Of a DNA stretch of 55,256 nucleotides, positions 25,352 to 34,129 are shown piece by piece (position 1 is the first letter of the stretch; each line of letters opens with the position of its first letter). Source of the stretch: Pseudomonas bananamidigenes. Lineage in GTDB: Bacteria > Pseudomonadota > Gammaproteobacteria > Pseudomonadales > Pseudomonadaceae. The notes under the pieces are model-generated. The model saw only the letters and a list, made by a program, of their open reading frames with translations, searched no databases and was not told the origin of the DNA. Where the stretch lies: NCBI RefSeq assembly GCF_001679645.1, contig NZ_LRUN01000056.1:1-55256 (forward strand), given 5' to 3'. The translations under genes and the position numbers were made by a program.

Positions 25352-25385
25352 CCACCTTCCACCGGATCCCGGTGGAAGGTGGTAT
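25352..25385 (+). terminator. Hairpin after yheV
   Basis: Perfect 14-bp stem CCACCTTCCACCGG/CCGGTGGAAGGTGG (25352-25365, 25369-25382) with a three-base loop ATC. Only a weak T-rich tail (TATTGG), but the stem is strong; it likely separates prlC-yheV from the second peptidase gene. Confidence 0.5.
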
Positions 25386-25456
25386 TGGCTTATCACCTGT
25401 CCCCTGCACTTGCTTCATAGGCTGGCCGTTTCCGCCATGCCTCGAAGGAAGTTGCC

Positions 25457-27505
25457 GTGCCCGACATCAATCCCCTCCTGCAACACTGGATCCTGCCGCC
25501 CTGGCCGGCGATTCGCGCCGAGCATTTGCTGCCGGCGATCAACAGCATCATCGACGACCACCGACGAATAATTGCACAAGTGCTCGCCACTCAGCTTGAG
25601 CACCCCGGTTGGGACGACCTGGTACTGACCATCGACGAAGCGGATGCCCGCATCAGTGAATTCCGGTCGATTCTCGAAACGCTGTCCACGGTCAAATCCG
25701 ACGACGCCGACTGGCTCGCGGAAAGCGCCAAGGCTCAAATTGCACTCAATCAATATCGCTCCGAGAAAGCCCGCAATCGTCCGTTGTACGAGGCTTACCT
25801 GCGTTTGGCACAAAGCTCGGTCGCAGCCTGCTTCGATGAGTCACGCAAGATTGTGCTGGCGCGCAAACTGCGGAAATTCAGGCAGTCGGGCATAGCGCTT
25901 CCTACTGCGCAACAGCAGGAACTGACCCGTTTGAACTTGGAGATCGGCGGCCTCGAATCCGCGTTTTTGACCCACCTGGAACGCTGGAGCGTGACCTGGA
26001 GCAAACGGGTCGACGATATCGCACTGCTCGCGGGCCTTTCCCCGGCGATGAAGGAGCGCCTCGCACTCAATGCTCGCCAGGCCGGCCATGACGGCTGGCT
26101 GATTCGCCTGGATCAGAACACCTGCCAGCACATTCTCAAATACGCCGAAAACCGTGCCTTGCGAGAAGAATGCTGTGTGACCTATCTGACCCGCGCATCC
26201 GATCAGGGACCGCTGGCAGGTCGTTTCGATAACGGTCCGGTGCTGACGAAGCTGCTGGCCTTGCGCCAACAGAAAGCCCGCTTGCTTGGCCACGAAAACG
26301 CCGCACAACTGAGCCTGACCAATAGCATGGCTGGAACGACAGCCTGGGTCAGGGATTTTCTCCAGTGTCAGGTTGCGCAATTGGCGCCTGTCCTTGAACA
26401 GGACGCTCTGCAATTGGCGGCCTTCGCGCGGCAACTCGGTATCGACCAGGTTCAGCCATGGGATGGAGACTTTCTCGCCGAACAATGGCGCCAACGGCAG
26501 TTTCCCGGAGCACTGGAAAACCTGCGTGATTACTTCCCGCTCGATGGCACCCTGCGCCGGCTCTACGTGTTCTGCGAACGCATGTTCGGAATCCGTATCG
26601 TCGAGCAGCCCGGTGGAAGGCACTGGCATGAAGACGTACGGCTACTGGAAGTCAGCGAACATGAGCAGGTCGTCGGCTACCTCTACATCGATCCCTTTCA
26701 TCGCGACAACGCCGTGGACTTTGCCGGCACAACGACACTGCGCAATCGCCGGATCAATGCCGAAGGCCGGCCGGCGCTGCCCATTGCCGTCCTCCAGAGT
26801 AATTTCACGGCGGCCACCGACAGCCAGCCCTGTCGGCTCGACCTCAGCGACTTGCGCGTTCTTTTTCACGAGTTCGGCCACTGCCTTCAGCAGTTGCTGA
26901 CGCGCTCACCCCATCACACCCTTTCCGGCATCCTGCAATTGGGACATGAGGCAGCGGAGTTCTCCGGGCAACTGTTCGAACAGTGGTGCCAGTCGCGGGA
27001 GTTCGTGCTGTGGCTCGGTGCACATTTCCAGACCGGCGAGCGCCTCAGTGCCGCACGGGTCGACGCGGCACTCTCGGCCAGCGAGGCCCACTCCAGCCGG
27101 CAACAGGCCTTGGTACTGATGGGTGCGATCATCGACTTCGAGCTTCACGCCACCCATGGCGATGGGCGTACTGTCGAAGATGTTTGCGCCGATGTGCAGC
27201 GCAAAATGGGTGCCCGGCTACTCCCCGACAATCATCGGTTCGCCCAGAGTTTCGATTACATGGTGACCCAATACGACGCTTCGGTTTACGCCTACGTCTG
27301 GTCGCAAGAGCTGGCTCGGGAAGCGTTCAAACGCTTCAGCCACGACTGGGTATTCAATGCGCAGACCGGCCGGGCGTTCCGGGAGACGTTCTTTTCGCCG
27401 GGAGCCGGTCGGCCGTTGCTGGAAGCAGTGGAGAGGTTCATTGGCCAACCGGTCAGAGAAGATCTGCGTAGCGACCGGTCGGCCGGGCGAATTACTTCAG
27501 GTTGA
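25457..27505 (+). CDS. Diverged M3-family metallopeptidase, paralogue of PrlC
   Basis: A 682-residue protein that aligns with PrlC end to end (shared NPLLQ start, PPWPAIRAEH, RASDQGPLAGRFDNGP, FHATHGDGR-type segment ELHATHGDGRTVEDV). The zinc site is kept: FHEFGHCLQQ (H471, E472, H475) with E501. The substrate-binding loop has changed: FDYMVTQYDASVYAYVW, so the His equivalent to PrlC H600 is Y601, the Gly-Gly is Thr-Gln, one loop residue is gone, and one of the Tyr positions is V610. It is therefore probably still a zinc peptidase but with altered specificity or reduced activity. Start ATG/GTG: GTG 25457 follows GAAGGAAG. It overlaps the convergent tpbA-like gene by 14 bases. Confidence 0.88.
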   Translation: MPDINPLLQHWILPPWPAIRAEHLLPAINSIIDDHRRIIAQVLATQLEHPGWDDLVLTIDEADARISEFRSILETLSTVKSDDADWLAESAKAQIALNQYRSEKARNRPLYEAYLRLAQSSVAACFDESRKIVLARKLRKFRQSGIALPTAQQQELTRLNLEIGGLESAFLTHLERWSVTWSKRVDDIALLAGLSPAMKERLALNARQAGHDGWLIRLDQNTCQHILKYAENRALREECCVTYLTRASDQGPLAGRFDNGPVLTKLLALRQQKARLLGHENAAQLSLTNSMAGTTAWVRDFLQCQVAQLAPVLEQDALQLAAFARQLGIDQVQPWDGDFLAEQWRQRQFPGALENLRDYFPLDGTLRRLYVFCERMFGIRIVEQPGGRHWHEDVRLLEVSEHEQVVGYLYIDPFHRDNAVDFAGTTTLRNRRINAEGRPALPIAVLQSNFTAATDSQPCRLDLSDLRVLFHEFGHCLQQLLTRSPHHTLSGILQLGHEAAEFSGQLFEQWCQSREFVLWLGAHFQTGERLSAARVDAALSASEAHSSRQQALVLMGAIIDFELHATHGDGRTVEDVCADVQRKMGARLLPDNHRFAQSFDYMVTQYDASVYAYVWSQELAREAFKRFSHDWVFNAQTGRAFRETFFSPGAGRPLLEAVERFIGQPVREDLRSDRSAGRITSG

Positions 27506-28136
27506 CCGTCTGGAACCAGCTCTTCATCGAGCAGGTAGCGAACGCACTGGTGCTGCAATCGCCATTGGCCAGCGCGGTGCGTAACTTGTCGACATCGGCC
27601 TGCATCACGTAGCGAACACCGTCCTTGAAGTGGCCACTTTCGCCGAAGCCGCCCTGCGTCATTTCGTTCAGCGCGTCTTCCTTGCTCCAGCCCTGCACGA
27701 CGATGCGGTACATCGCCGCCATCAGGCCGGTGCGGTCGGAGCCGTGCTTGCAATGCATCAGCACCGGACCGTTGGCCTCGGCGGTCTGGATCGCACGCAG
27801 GGTCTTGAGCACGTCACTGTCATCAACGTGATTGGTGCGATAGGGCAGTTGTACCTGGTTGATACCCGGGGCTTTCAGCCAGCTCGAGTCCGCCTCGGGC
27901 AGGAAGTTGATGACCGTGGCCACTTTCAGGTTTTGCAGCAGCGGCACCGCACCGGCATCAGGCAGCGCACTGCGATAGAGCGTGGGCGACATCTGGAAGA
28001 AGTTGTATTTCACCTCGACCGGTTGCGCCCATTCCGCAGGACGGGAAGCTGGCGCATCAGCGGCATGGGCCGGGATCGAGCCGAACAGGGCAAACAGCGA
28101 GAAACAGATCGCAGAGGAAAAACGCTTCAAGGACAT
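27492..28136 (-). CDS. tpbA: TpbA-like periplasmic dual-specificity protein phosphatase
   Basis: A 214-residue exported phosphatase with signal peptide (cleavage near AHA, residue 25). The HCx5R active site is HCKHGSDRTG (C129, R135), with Asp105/106 in NHVDDSDVL as the likely general acid. The flanking AANGPVLMHCKHG and MYRIVVQGWSKEDALNEM segments closely resemble P. aeruginosa TpbA, which dephosphorylates the diguanylate cyclase TpbB/YfiN and lowers c-di-GMP and biofilm. No cyclase gene is adjacent here. Start at 28136 (MSLKRF) chosen for the signal peptide; the longer frame to 28241 is not coding. Symbol by similarity from memory. Confidence 0.82.
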   Translation of the reverse strand: MSLKRFSSAICFSLFALFGSIPAHAADAPASRPAEWAQPVEVKYNFFQMSPTLYRSALPDAGAVPLLQNLKVATVINFLPEADSSWLKAPGINQVQLPYRTNHVDDSDVLKTLRAIQTAEANGPVLMHCKHGSDRTGLMAAMYRIVVQGWSKEDALNEMTQGGFGESGHFKDGVRYVMQADVDKLRTALANGDCSTSAFATCSMKSWFQTVNLK

Positions 28137-28421
28137 GCTGTGCGGTGACCGTGTGGGATTTGTCAGTGAGGGCGGCAGCTTGAAGGTTGTCCAGTCAAAT
28201 CCCTGTGAGGCGATTGTCAAAGAAACGTGAAGCCGGGGCATGTTTCGTCGCCATTTCGGGCTTTTTTCGGCTGAAGCGATTCATCCGGTTGGTTAGCCTG
28301 CTACCATTTGTCACATCATGTTGCAGATGTCCCCCTTTTCCCGGCCACGTCGCAACCGACCGTTTCAAAGCCGTTCACAGAAACGGCTGATAACCATCAA
28401 TGCCTGATGAGGTGCCCCCCA

Positions 28422-29168
28422 ATGTCTGATCAAGATCAAGACAACCCACGGCGTGAGTTCTTGCGCAAATCCCTGACCCTGATCCCGGTGGTCACCCTCG
28501 CCGGCACCGGCCTGGGCAGCAGCGTGCTGCAAGCGGCTCCCGAAAGCTCGCCCGCCCCGGCCCCCGCCAAATCGGTTGCCGCAGATACAAGCGCCTACCA
28601 ACCGAGCTACTTCACTGCAGAAGAATGGGCTTTCATCAATGCCGCCGTCGCGCAGTTGATCCCCAACGACGCCCAGGGCCCCGGTGCTCTCGAGGCCGGC
28701 GTGCCGGAATACATTGATCGACAAATGAACACTCCGTACGCCGCCGGTGCGCTGTGGTACATGCAAGGCCCGTTCAACGCCGACGCCGCAGCCGAGATGG
28801 GCTGGCAGAGCAAACTGGTGCCAAAAGAGATCTATCGCCTGGGCATCGCCGCCACGGATCAGTGGGCAAAATCCCTCAACGGTAAAACATTTGCCGAGCA
28901 AGACAGCGCTACCCGAGACGATCTGCTCAAGCAGCTCGAAGCCGGAAAACCGCAATTCGACGCTGTTCCGGCGAAGATTTTCTTCAATCTTTTGCTGCAA
29001 AACACCAAGGAAGGGTTCTTCTGCGACCCGATCCACGGTGGCAATAAAGGCATGGTCGGCTGGACCATGATCGGCTTCCCCGGCGCCCGCGCCGATTTCA
29101 TGGATTGGGTGGAACGCAACGAGCAATACCCCTTCCCGGCAGTTTCGATTCGCGGCGAGAGGGCGTGA
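28422..29168 (+). CDS. Gluconate 2-dehydrogenase subunit 3 (gamma, Tat-exported)
   Basis: A 248-residue small subunit of the membrane gluconate dehydrogenase. A twin-arginine signal (PRREFLRKSLTLIPVVTLAG) sends the folded complex, with its flavoprotein partner, to the periplasm. The gluconate_2-dh3 domain is seen in FTAEEWAFINAAVAQLIPNDAQGPGALEAGVPEYIDRQM and FFCDPIHGGNKGMVGWTMIGFPGARADF. First gene of a three-gene operon; two bases separate it from the flavoprotein gene. Confidence 0.93.
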   Translation: MSDQDQDNPRREFLRKSLTLIPVVTLAGTGLGSSVLQAAPESSPAPAPAKSVAADTSAYQPSYFTAEEWAFINAAVAQLIPNDAQGPGALEAGVPEYIDRQMNTPYAAGALWYMQGPFNADAAAEMGWQSKLVPKEIYRLGIAATDQWAKSLNGKTFAEQDSATRDDLLKQLEAGKPQFDAVPAKIFFNLLLQNTKEGFFCDPIHGGNKGMVGWTMIGFPGARADFMDWVERNEQYPFPAVSIRGERA

Positions 29169-29170
29169 GC

Positions 29171-30955
29171 ATGGCAACGGTAATGAAAAAGGTCGACGCG
29201 GTGATCGTCGGTTTCGGCTGGACAGGCGCGATCATGGCCAAGGAGCTGACCGAAGCCGGGCTCAACGTACTGGCGCTGGAGCGCGGGCCGATGCAGGACA
29301 CCTACCCTGACGGCAACTATCCCCAGGTGATTGATGAACTCACCTACAGCGTGCGGAAAAAGCTCTTTCAGGACATCTCCAAAGAGACCGTTACCATCCG
29401 TCACAGCGTCAACGACATCGCCCTGCCGAACCGCCAGTTGGGCGCATTCCTGCCGGGCAATGGCGTGGGCGGCGCCGGCCTGCATTGGTCGGGTGTGCAT
29501 TTTCGCGTCGACCCGATCGAGCTGCGCATGCGCAGCCACTACGAAGAACGCTACGGCAAAAGCTTTATTCCCAAGGACATGACCATCCAGGACTTCGGCG
29601 TCAGCTATGAAGAGCTGGAGCCGTTCTTCGATTTCGCCGAAAAAGTTTTCGGCACCTCGGGCCAGGCCTGGACCGTCAAGGGCCAACTGGTCGGCCAGGG
29701 CAAGGGCGGCAACCCGTACGCGCCGGATCGTTCGAACCCGTTTCCGCTGGAAGCGCAGAAGAACACGGTTTCCGCACAGCTGTTCGGCAAAGCGGCTGCC
29801 GAAGTCGGTTACAAACCCTACAACCTGCCTTCCGCGAACACTTCGGGGCCATACACCAACCCCTACGGCGCGCAAATGGGCCCGTGCAACTTTTGCGGTT
29901 TCTGCAGTGGTTACGTTTGTTACATGTATTCCAAGGCCTCGCCGAACGTGAACATTCTGCCGGCGCTCAAACCGCTGCCGAATTTCGAACTGCGGCCCAA
30001 CGCCCACGTCCTGCGGGTCAACCTCGACAGCACAAAAAGCAAGGCCACCGGCGTCACCTACATCGACGGCCAGGGTCGGGAGATCGAGCAACCGGCGGAT
30101 CTGGTGATCCTCGGTGCATTCCAGTTGCACAACGTGCGGCTGATGCTGCTCTCCGGCATCGGCAAACCGTACGATCCGGTCAGCGGCGAGGGTGTGGTCG
30201 GGCGCAACTTCGCCTACCAGAACATGGCCACGATCAAGGCGTTCTTTGACAAGGACACGCACACCAACAACTTCATCGGCGCCGGCGGCAACGGCGTGGC
30301 GGTGGACGACTTCAACGCCGACAACTTCGATCACGGGCCTCACGGTTTCGTCGGCGGCTCGCCGATGTGGGTCAACCAGGCCGGCAGCCGGCCGATCGCC
30401 GGCACCTCCAACCCGCCGGGCACCCCGGCCTGGGGCAGTGCATGGAAACGCGCAACCGCTGATTACTACACCCACCAAGTGTCGATGGATGCCCACGGCG
30501 CGCATCAGTCCTACCGGGGCAACTACCTCGATCTGGACCCGGTCTACCGCGATGCCTACGGCCTGCCGCTGCTGCGGATGACGTTCGACTGGCAGGAAAA
30601 CGACATCAGGATGAACCGTTTCATGGTCGAAAAAATGGGCAAGATTGCCGAAGCCATGGGTCCGAAAGCCATTGCGGTGATCGGCAAGAAAGTCGGCGAC
30701 CACTTCAACACCGCGTCCTACCAGACCACCCACCTCAACGGTGGCGCGATCATGGGCACCGATCCGAAGACCAGCGCGCTGAACCGCTATTTGCAGAGCT
30801 GGGACGTGCACAACGTGTTCGTTCCGGGCGCGTCGGCATTCCCGCAGGGCCTGGGTTACAACCCGACCGGGCTGGTTGCCGCGCTGACCTACTGGTCGGC
30901 GAAAGCGATCCGCGAGCAGTACCTGAAAAACCCCGGCCCGCTGGTTCAGGCTTAA
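29171..30955 (+). CDS. Gluconate 2-dehydrogenase flavoprotein subunit (GMC oxidoreductase)
   Basis: A 594-residue FAD enzyme of the GMC family that oxidises gluconate to 2-ketogluconate at the periplasmic face. The ADP-binding motif is VDAVIVGFGWTGAIMAKELTEAG; GNGVGGAGLHWSG and the C-terminal FVPGASAFPQGLGYNPTG (with the catalytic His/Asn region near TTHLNGGAIMGTDP) are GMC signatures. A cysteine-rich stretch PCNFCGFCSGYVCYMYS (about residues 238-254) is the feature of FAD-dependent dehydrogenases that bind an iron-sulfur cluster. It lacks its own signal and is exported with the Tat-bearing small subunit. ATG 29171 follows GAGAGGG. Substrate gluconate is inferred from family and gene order; glucose or sorbitol types share the architecture. 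Confidence 0.92.
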   Translation: MATVMKKVDAVIVGFGWTGAIMAKELTEAGLNVLALERGPMQDTYPDGNYPQVIDELTYSVRKKLFQDISKETVTIRHSVNDIALPNRQLGAFLPGNGVGGAGLHWSGVHFRVDPIELRMRSHYEERYGKSFIPKDMTIQDFGVSYEELEPFFDFAEKVFGTSGQAWTVKGQLVGQGKGGNPYAPDRSNPFPLEAQKNTVSAQLFGKAAAEVGYKPYNLPSANTSGPYTNPYGAQMGPCNFCGFCSGYVCYMYSKASPNVNILPALKPLPNFELRPNAHVLRVNLDSTKSKATGVTYIDGQGREIEQPADLVILGAFQLHNVRLMLLSGIGKPYDPVSGEGVVGRNFAYQNMATIKAFFDKDTHTNNFIGAGGNGVAVDDFNADNFDHGPHGFVGGSPMWVNQAGSRPIAGTSNPPGTPAWGSAWKRATADYYTHQVSMDAHGAHQSYRGNYLDLDPVYRDAYGLPLLRMTFDWQENDIRMNRFMVEKMGKIAEAMGPKAIAVIGKKVGDHFNTASYQTTHLNGGAIMGTDPKTSALNRYLQSWDVHNVFVPGASAFPQGLGYNPTGLVAALTYWSAKAIREQYLKNPGPLVQA

Positions 30956-30967
30956 GGAGCGATGACC

Positions 30968-32269
30968 ATGAAGACCCTCGTTATCGCATCCCTGGCGCTG
31001 CTTGGCAGCGTCGCCGCTCACAGTGCCGAAGTCGATCAATCGTTGATCAAAAAAGGCGAATACCTCGCCCGTGCCGGCGACTGTGTGGCCTGCCATACGG
31101 CCAAGGACGGCAAACCCTTCGCCGGCGGCCTGCCGATGGAAACTCCGATCGGCACGATCTATTCGACCAACATCACCCCCGACCACACCGGGCTGGGCGG
31201 TTACAGCTTCGAGGAGTTCGATCAGGCCGTGCGTCATGGCGTCGCCAAAAATGGTAGTACCCTGTACCCGGCGATGCCGTACCCGTCCTACGCCCGTGTC
31301 AGCCAGGATGACATGCAAGCGCTGTACGCCTATTTCATGCACGGCGTTGAGCCGGTGGCGCAGGAGAACAAGGCCAGCGACATCCCGTGGCCGCTGAGCA
31401 TGCGCTGGCCGCTGACGGGCTGGCGCTGGCTGTTCGCGCCGAAAGTCGAGGATTACAAACCCACGTCGGAAGACGCCGTCCTCAACCGTGGGGCATATCT
31501 GGTGGAAGGCCTCGGACATTGCGGTGCCTGCCATACACCACGGGCTCTGACCATGCAGGAAAAATCCCTGAGTGCAGCCGAAGGCAGCAGTTTTCTATCA
31601 GGCAGTGCACCGCTGGAAGGCTGGATCGCCAAGAGTTTGCGTGGCGACCACAAGGACGGTCTCGGCAGCTGGAGCGAAGAGCAACTGGTGCAGTTCCTCA
31701 AGACCGGTCGCAGCGACCGCAGCGCGGTGTTCGGCGGCATGAGCGACGTGGTCACCCACAGCATGCAGTACATGACCGACGCCGATCTGACGGCGATTGC
31801 CCGTTACCTGAAATCGCTGCCGGCCAACGACCCTGCCGACCAGCCGCATCAATACGATGAAAAAGCCGCCAGGGCCTTGTGGAACGGTGATGACAGCCAG
31901 CGCGGTGCCTCGGTATACATCGACAACTGTGCCGCGTGCCACCGCACCGACGGCTACGGTTATACCCGGGTGTTCCCGGCGCTGACGGGCAATCCGGTGC
32001 TGCAATCGGACGACCCGACTTCGCTGATCCATATCGTGCTCAAGGGCGGAACATTGCCTGCGACACACACGGCACCGTCCACCTTCACCATGCCGGGTTT
32101 CGCCTGGCGTCTGTCGGATCAGGAAGTGGCGGATGTGGTGAGTTTCATTCGTGGAAGTTGGGGCAACAAGGCATCTTCTGTCACCGCGAAAGATGTGGCC
32201 AGGTTACGTACGGACGATATGACTACAACCTCTGCCGGCGATCTTGGACAAGTAACGAACCACAACTAA
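30968..32269 (+). CDS. Gluconate 2-dehydrogenase cytochrome c subunit (tri-haem)
   Basis: A 433-residue membrane-linked cytochrome with signal peptide (MKTLVIASLALLGSVAAHS) and three haem-binding motifs: CVACH, CGACH and CAACH. It passes electrons from the flavoprotein to ubiquinone. ATG 30968 is favoured over 30962 because AAGGAG lies only two bases before 30962. Last gene of the operon, closed by a 13-bp perfect hairpin. Confidence 0.94.
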   Translation: MKTLVIASLALLGSVAAHSAEVDQSLIKKGEYLARAGDCVACHTAKDGKPFAGGLPMETPIGTIYSTNITPDHTGLGGYSFEEFDQAVRHGVAKNGSTLYPAMPYPSYARVSQDDMQALYAYFMHGVEPVAQENKASDIPWPLSMRWPLTGWRWLFAPKVEDYKPTSEDAVLNRGAYLVEGLGHCGACHTPRALTMQEKSLSAAEGSSFLSGSAPLEGWIAKSLRGDHKDGLGSWSEEQLVQFLKTGRSDRSAVFGGMSDVVTHSMQYMTDADLTAIARYLKSLPANDPADQPHQYDEKAARALWNGDDSQRGASVYIDNCAACHRTDGYGYTRVFPALTGNPVLQSDDPTSLIHIVLKGGTLPATHTAPSTFTMPGFAWRLSDQEVADVVSFIRGSWGNKASSVTAKDVARLRTDDMTTTSAGDLGQVTNHN

Positions 32270-32274
32270 GCGCA

Positions 32275-32310
32275 ATAACCCCTGCATAAAAATCATGCAG
32301 GGGTTATATG
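32275..32310. terminator. Bidirectional hairpin after the gluconate dehydrogenase operon
   Basis: Perfect 13-bp stem ATAACCCCTGCAT/ATGCAGGGGTTAT (32275-32287, 32295-32307) with an AAAAATC loop. The T run is poor on either side; it sits between convergent genes. Confidence 0.6.
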
Positions 32311-32321
32311 TTCAATCACTA

Positions 32322-32627
32322 TTACGGGTTGGTAATACTGGCATAGGCTTTGGCCAGGGCAGCCAGTTTGGCCCGATCCTGCTCACCGACTTCACCGTCA
32401 CGATCCACATCGTGCTCCAGGCGGCCAATACTGAAGGTATGCCCGCCATCCGTGGAGGTCGCGGTGACGAAAATGGAGTCCACCAGTCTTTCCATCGGCT
32501 CGTCCGCCTCGGCGTCCCAGCCCTGTTCCTTGCGCGCAAGTTGCATGGAAACCAGTGTATTCGGCTCCGATGGACCGGGTTGCAGCAATTGCAGAAAAAT
32601 ACCGCGCGAATTAAAAAACGACATCAT
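32322..32627 (-). CDS. Small hypothetical protein with an EF-hand-like loop
   Basis: A 101-residue protein not matched to a known family. Near its C-terminus it has DVDRDGEVGEQD, which fits a 12-residue EF-hand/dockerin calcium loop (Asp 1, 3, 5, Gly 6, Val 8, acidic 12). The start is set at ATG 32627 or the next codon (MMSFFNSRGIFLQLL), just after AAAAGGAT; the longer frames to 32708 are less likely. No signal peptide, so cytosolic or export by another route. AT-rich upstream DNA (32640-32760) differs from its surroundings, hinting at transferred DNA. Confidence 0.55.
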   Translation of the reverse strand: MMSFFNSRGIFLQLLQPGPSEPNTLVSMQLARKEQGWDAEADEPMERLVDSIFVTATSTDGGHTFSIGRLEHDVDRDGEVGEQDRAKLAALAKAYASITNP

Positions 32628-32823
32628 CAAATCCTTTTGCATTTCATTTAAACAAGTGTGGTAAGGCGGAGTCGATACTATGAACTCGAACAATAAACCA
32701 CCAGCCAACTTGTGTTTCTTTGATTTTCATCTGCATGAACTTTTTATTTAACTATGCGCCCAACTAACCCTGCCTGTTACTGAATGGCCGAACGGTAGTG
32801 GATCATCCTGCCCGCAGCGGATA

Positions 32824-32839
32824 CTGTATGCATATACAG
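32824..32839 (+). promoter_or_regulatory. LexA (SOS) box upstream of the radical SAM gene
   Basis: CTGTATGCATATACAG, a perfect CTGT-N8-ACAG palindrome with the A/T-rich centre of gamma-proteobacterial LexA sites. It ends 16 bases before the start at 32856, so bound LexA would block the promoter or early elongation. The homologue of this gene, PA0069, is known from memory as an SOS-regulon member in P. aeruginosa. Confidence 0.9.
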
Positions 32840-32855
32840 ATACAGGAAATCCGTG

Positions 32856-33914
32856 ATGACCAGCCCCCTGCCCCCGCGCGGTCGCGGTACCGCCACCAAC
32901 CCGCACAACCGTTTTGCACCCAGTCGTTCAGTGGCCGAGGACGACGGCTGGTATCAGGAAGTGCCCGACACCCAGGGCACCGAGGTGCGGATCGAGACAG
33001 CGAAGACCGTCATCACCCGCAACACTTCGCCGGACCTGCCCTTCGACCGCTCGATCAATCCCTATCGCGGCTGCGAGCATGGCTGCATCTATTGCTACGC
33101 ACGACCGAGCCACGCCTATTGGGACCTGTCGCCCGGACTGGATTTCGAAACGAAGCTGATTGCCAAGACCAACGCCGCCCAGGTGCTGGAAGAACAGCTG
33201 GGGAAAAAAGGCTATCAATGTGCGCCGATCAATCTGGGCTCCAATACCGACCCGTACCAGCCGATCGAACGCGAACACAAAATCACTCGTCAGATCCTCG
33301 AAGTGCTGCTGCGCTACCGGCACCCGGTGACCATCGTCACCAAGGGCTCGCTGATCCTGCGCGACCTCGACCTGCTGACCGAGCTGGCGCAACAGCGGCT
33401 GGTGGCGGTGATGATCAGCCTCACGACGCTGGACGATGAGCTCAAACGCATCCTGGAACCCCGTGCCGCGGCGCCCAAGGCGCGATTACGGGCCATCCGG
33501 GTGATGCGCGAAGCAGGGATTCCGGTGGGTGTGCTGTGCTCACCGATGATTCCGATGATCAACGACAGCGAAATCGAAAGCCTGCTCACAGAAGCCCACG
33601 CCGCCGGGGCCCAAAGCGCTGCATACATGATGCTGCGCCTGCCGCTGGAAGTGGCGCCGCTGTTCGAGGAATGGCTCGAGGCGCACTACCCGCAGCGTGC
33701 CGCCCATGTGTTGAGCCTGATCCGCCAGAGCCGTGGCGGCGAACTGTACGACAGCCGTTTTGGCGCCCGCATGCGCGGTGAAGGGCCGTTCGCCGACCTG
33801 CTCGCCCAGCGATTCGCCAAAACCCTCAAGCGCCTGGGGCTCAATCGCCGCGAAGGTTTCAATCTCGACTGCACGGCCTTTTGTCCGCCAGGTCGTCAAA
33901 TGACGCTGATCTAG
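32856..33914 (+). CDS. PA0069-family radical SAM protein (spore photoproduct lyase-like)
   Basis: A 352-residue radical SAM enzyme. The 4Fe-4S motif is CEHGCIYC (C73, C77, C80) following RSINPYRG, and the ELYDSRFGARMRGEGPFA and RREGFNLDCTAFCPPGRQMTL segments are typical of the SPL-like group (COG1533). It may repair DNA photodamage by a radical mechanism, but the substrate in non-spore bacteria is unknown. The LexA box just upstream places it in the SOS regulon. ATG 32856 taken; the GTG at 32853 is an alternative. Confidence 0.9.
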   Translation: MTSPLPPRGRGTATNPHNRFAPSRSVAEDDGWYQEVPDTQGTEVRIETAKTVITRNTSPDLPFDRSINPYRGCEHGCIYCYARPSHAYWDLSPGLDFETKLIAKTNAAQVLEEQLGKKGYQCAPINLGSNTDPYQPIEREHKITRQILEVLLRYRHPVTIVTKGSLILRDLDLLTELAQQRLVAVMISLTTLDDELKRILEPRAAAPKARLRAIRVMREAGIPVGVLCSPMIPMINDSEIESLLTEAHAAGAQSAAYMMLRLPLEVAPLFEEWLEAHYPQRAAHVLSLIRQSRGGELYDSRFGARMRGEGPFADLLAQRFAKTLKRLGLNRREGFNLDCTAFCPPGRQMTLI

Positions 33915-33937
33915 GGGCAATCAACCTCTGGTCGAGT

Positions 33938-33960
33938 GACACGGTCACGTTTTTTGTGAC
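33938..33960 (+). terminator. Weak terminator after the radical SAM gene
   Basis: Short stem GTGAC/GTCAC with an ACG loop, followed by GTTTTTTG. The stem is only 5 bp, so the call is tentative. Confidence 0.35.
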
Positions 33961-34129
33961 CTGGAACACACGTTCTAGAGCGTCCGATTCAGTTTGAGTT
34001 AAGTTTCGGCGGTTACCTTGCTCATCGAGTGACTGACGGGTCAGGACGGCCCGGATTTTTTGAACAGCCACTGGCTTCATACCGGAATACACGGGAATGA
34101 CTCCCAGAATCCGCCAAAGAGGATGAATC

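Noticed and set aside
25457..27505. Second M3 peptidase as a pseudogene
   Set aside because: The frame is intact over 682 codons with zinc ligands preserved; altered residues suggest divergence, not decay.
28859..31534. An 891-codon minus-strand open frame
   Set aside because: Antisense to the gluconate dehydrogenase genes, which are clearly coding on the plus strand.
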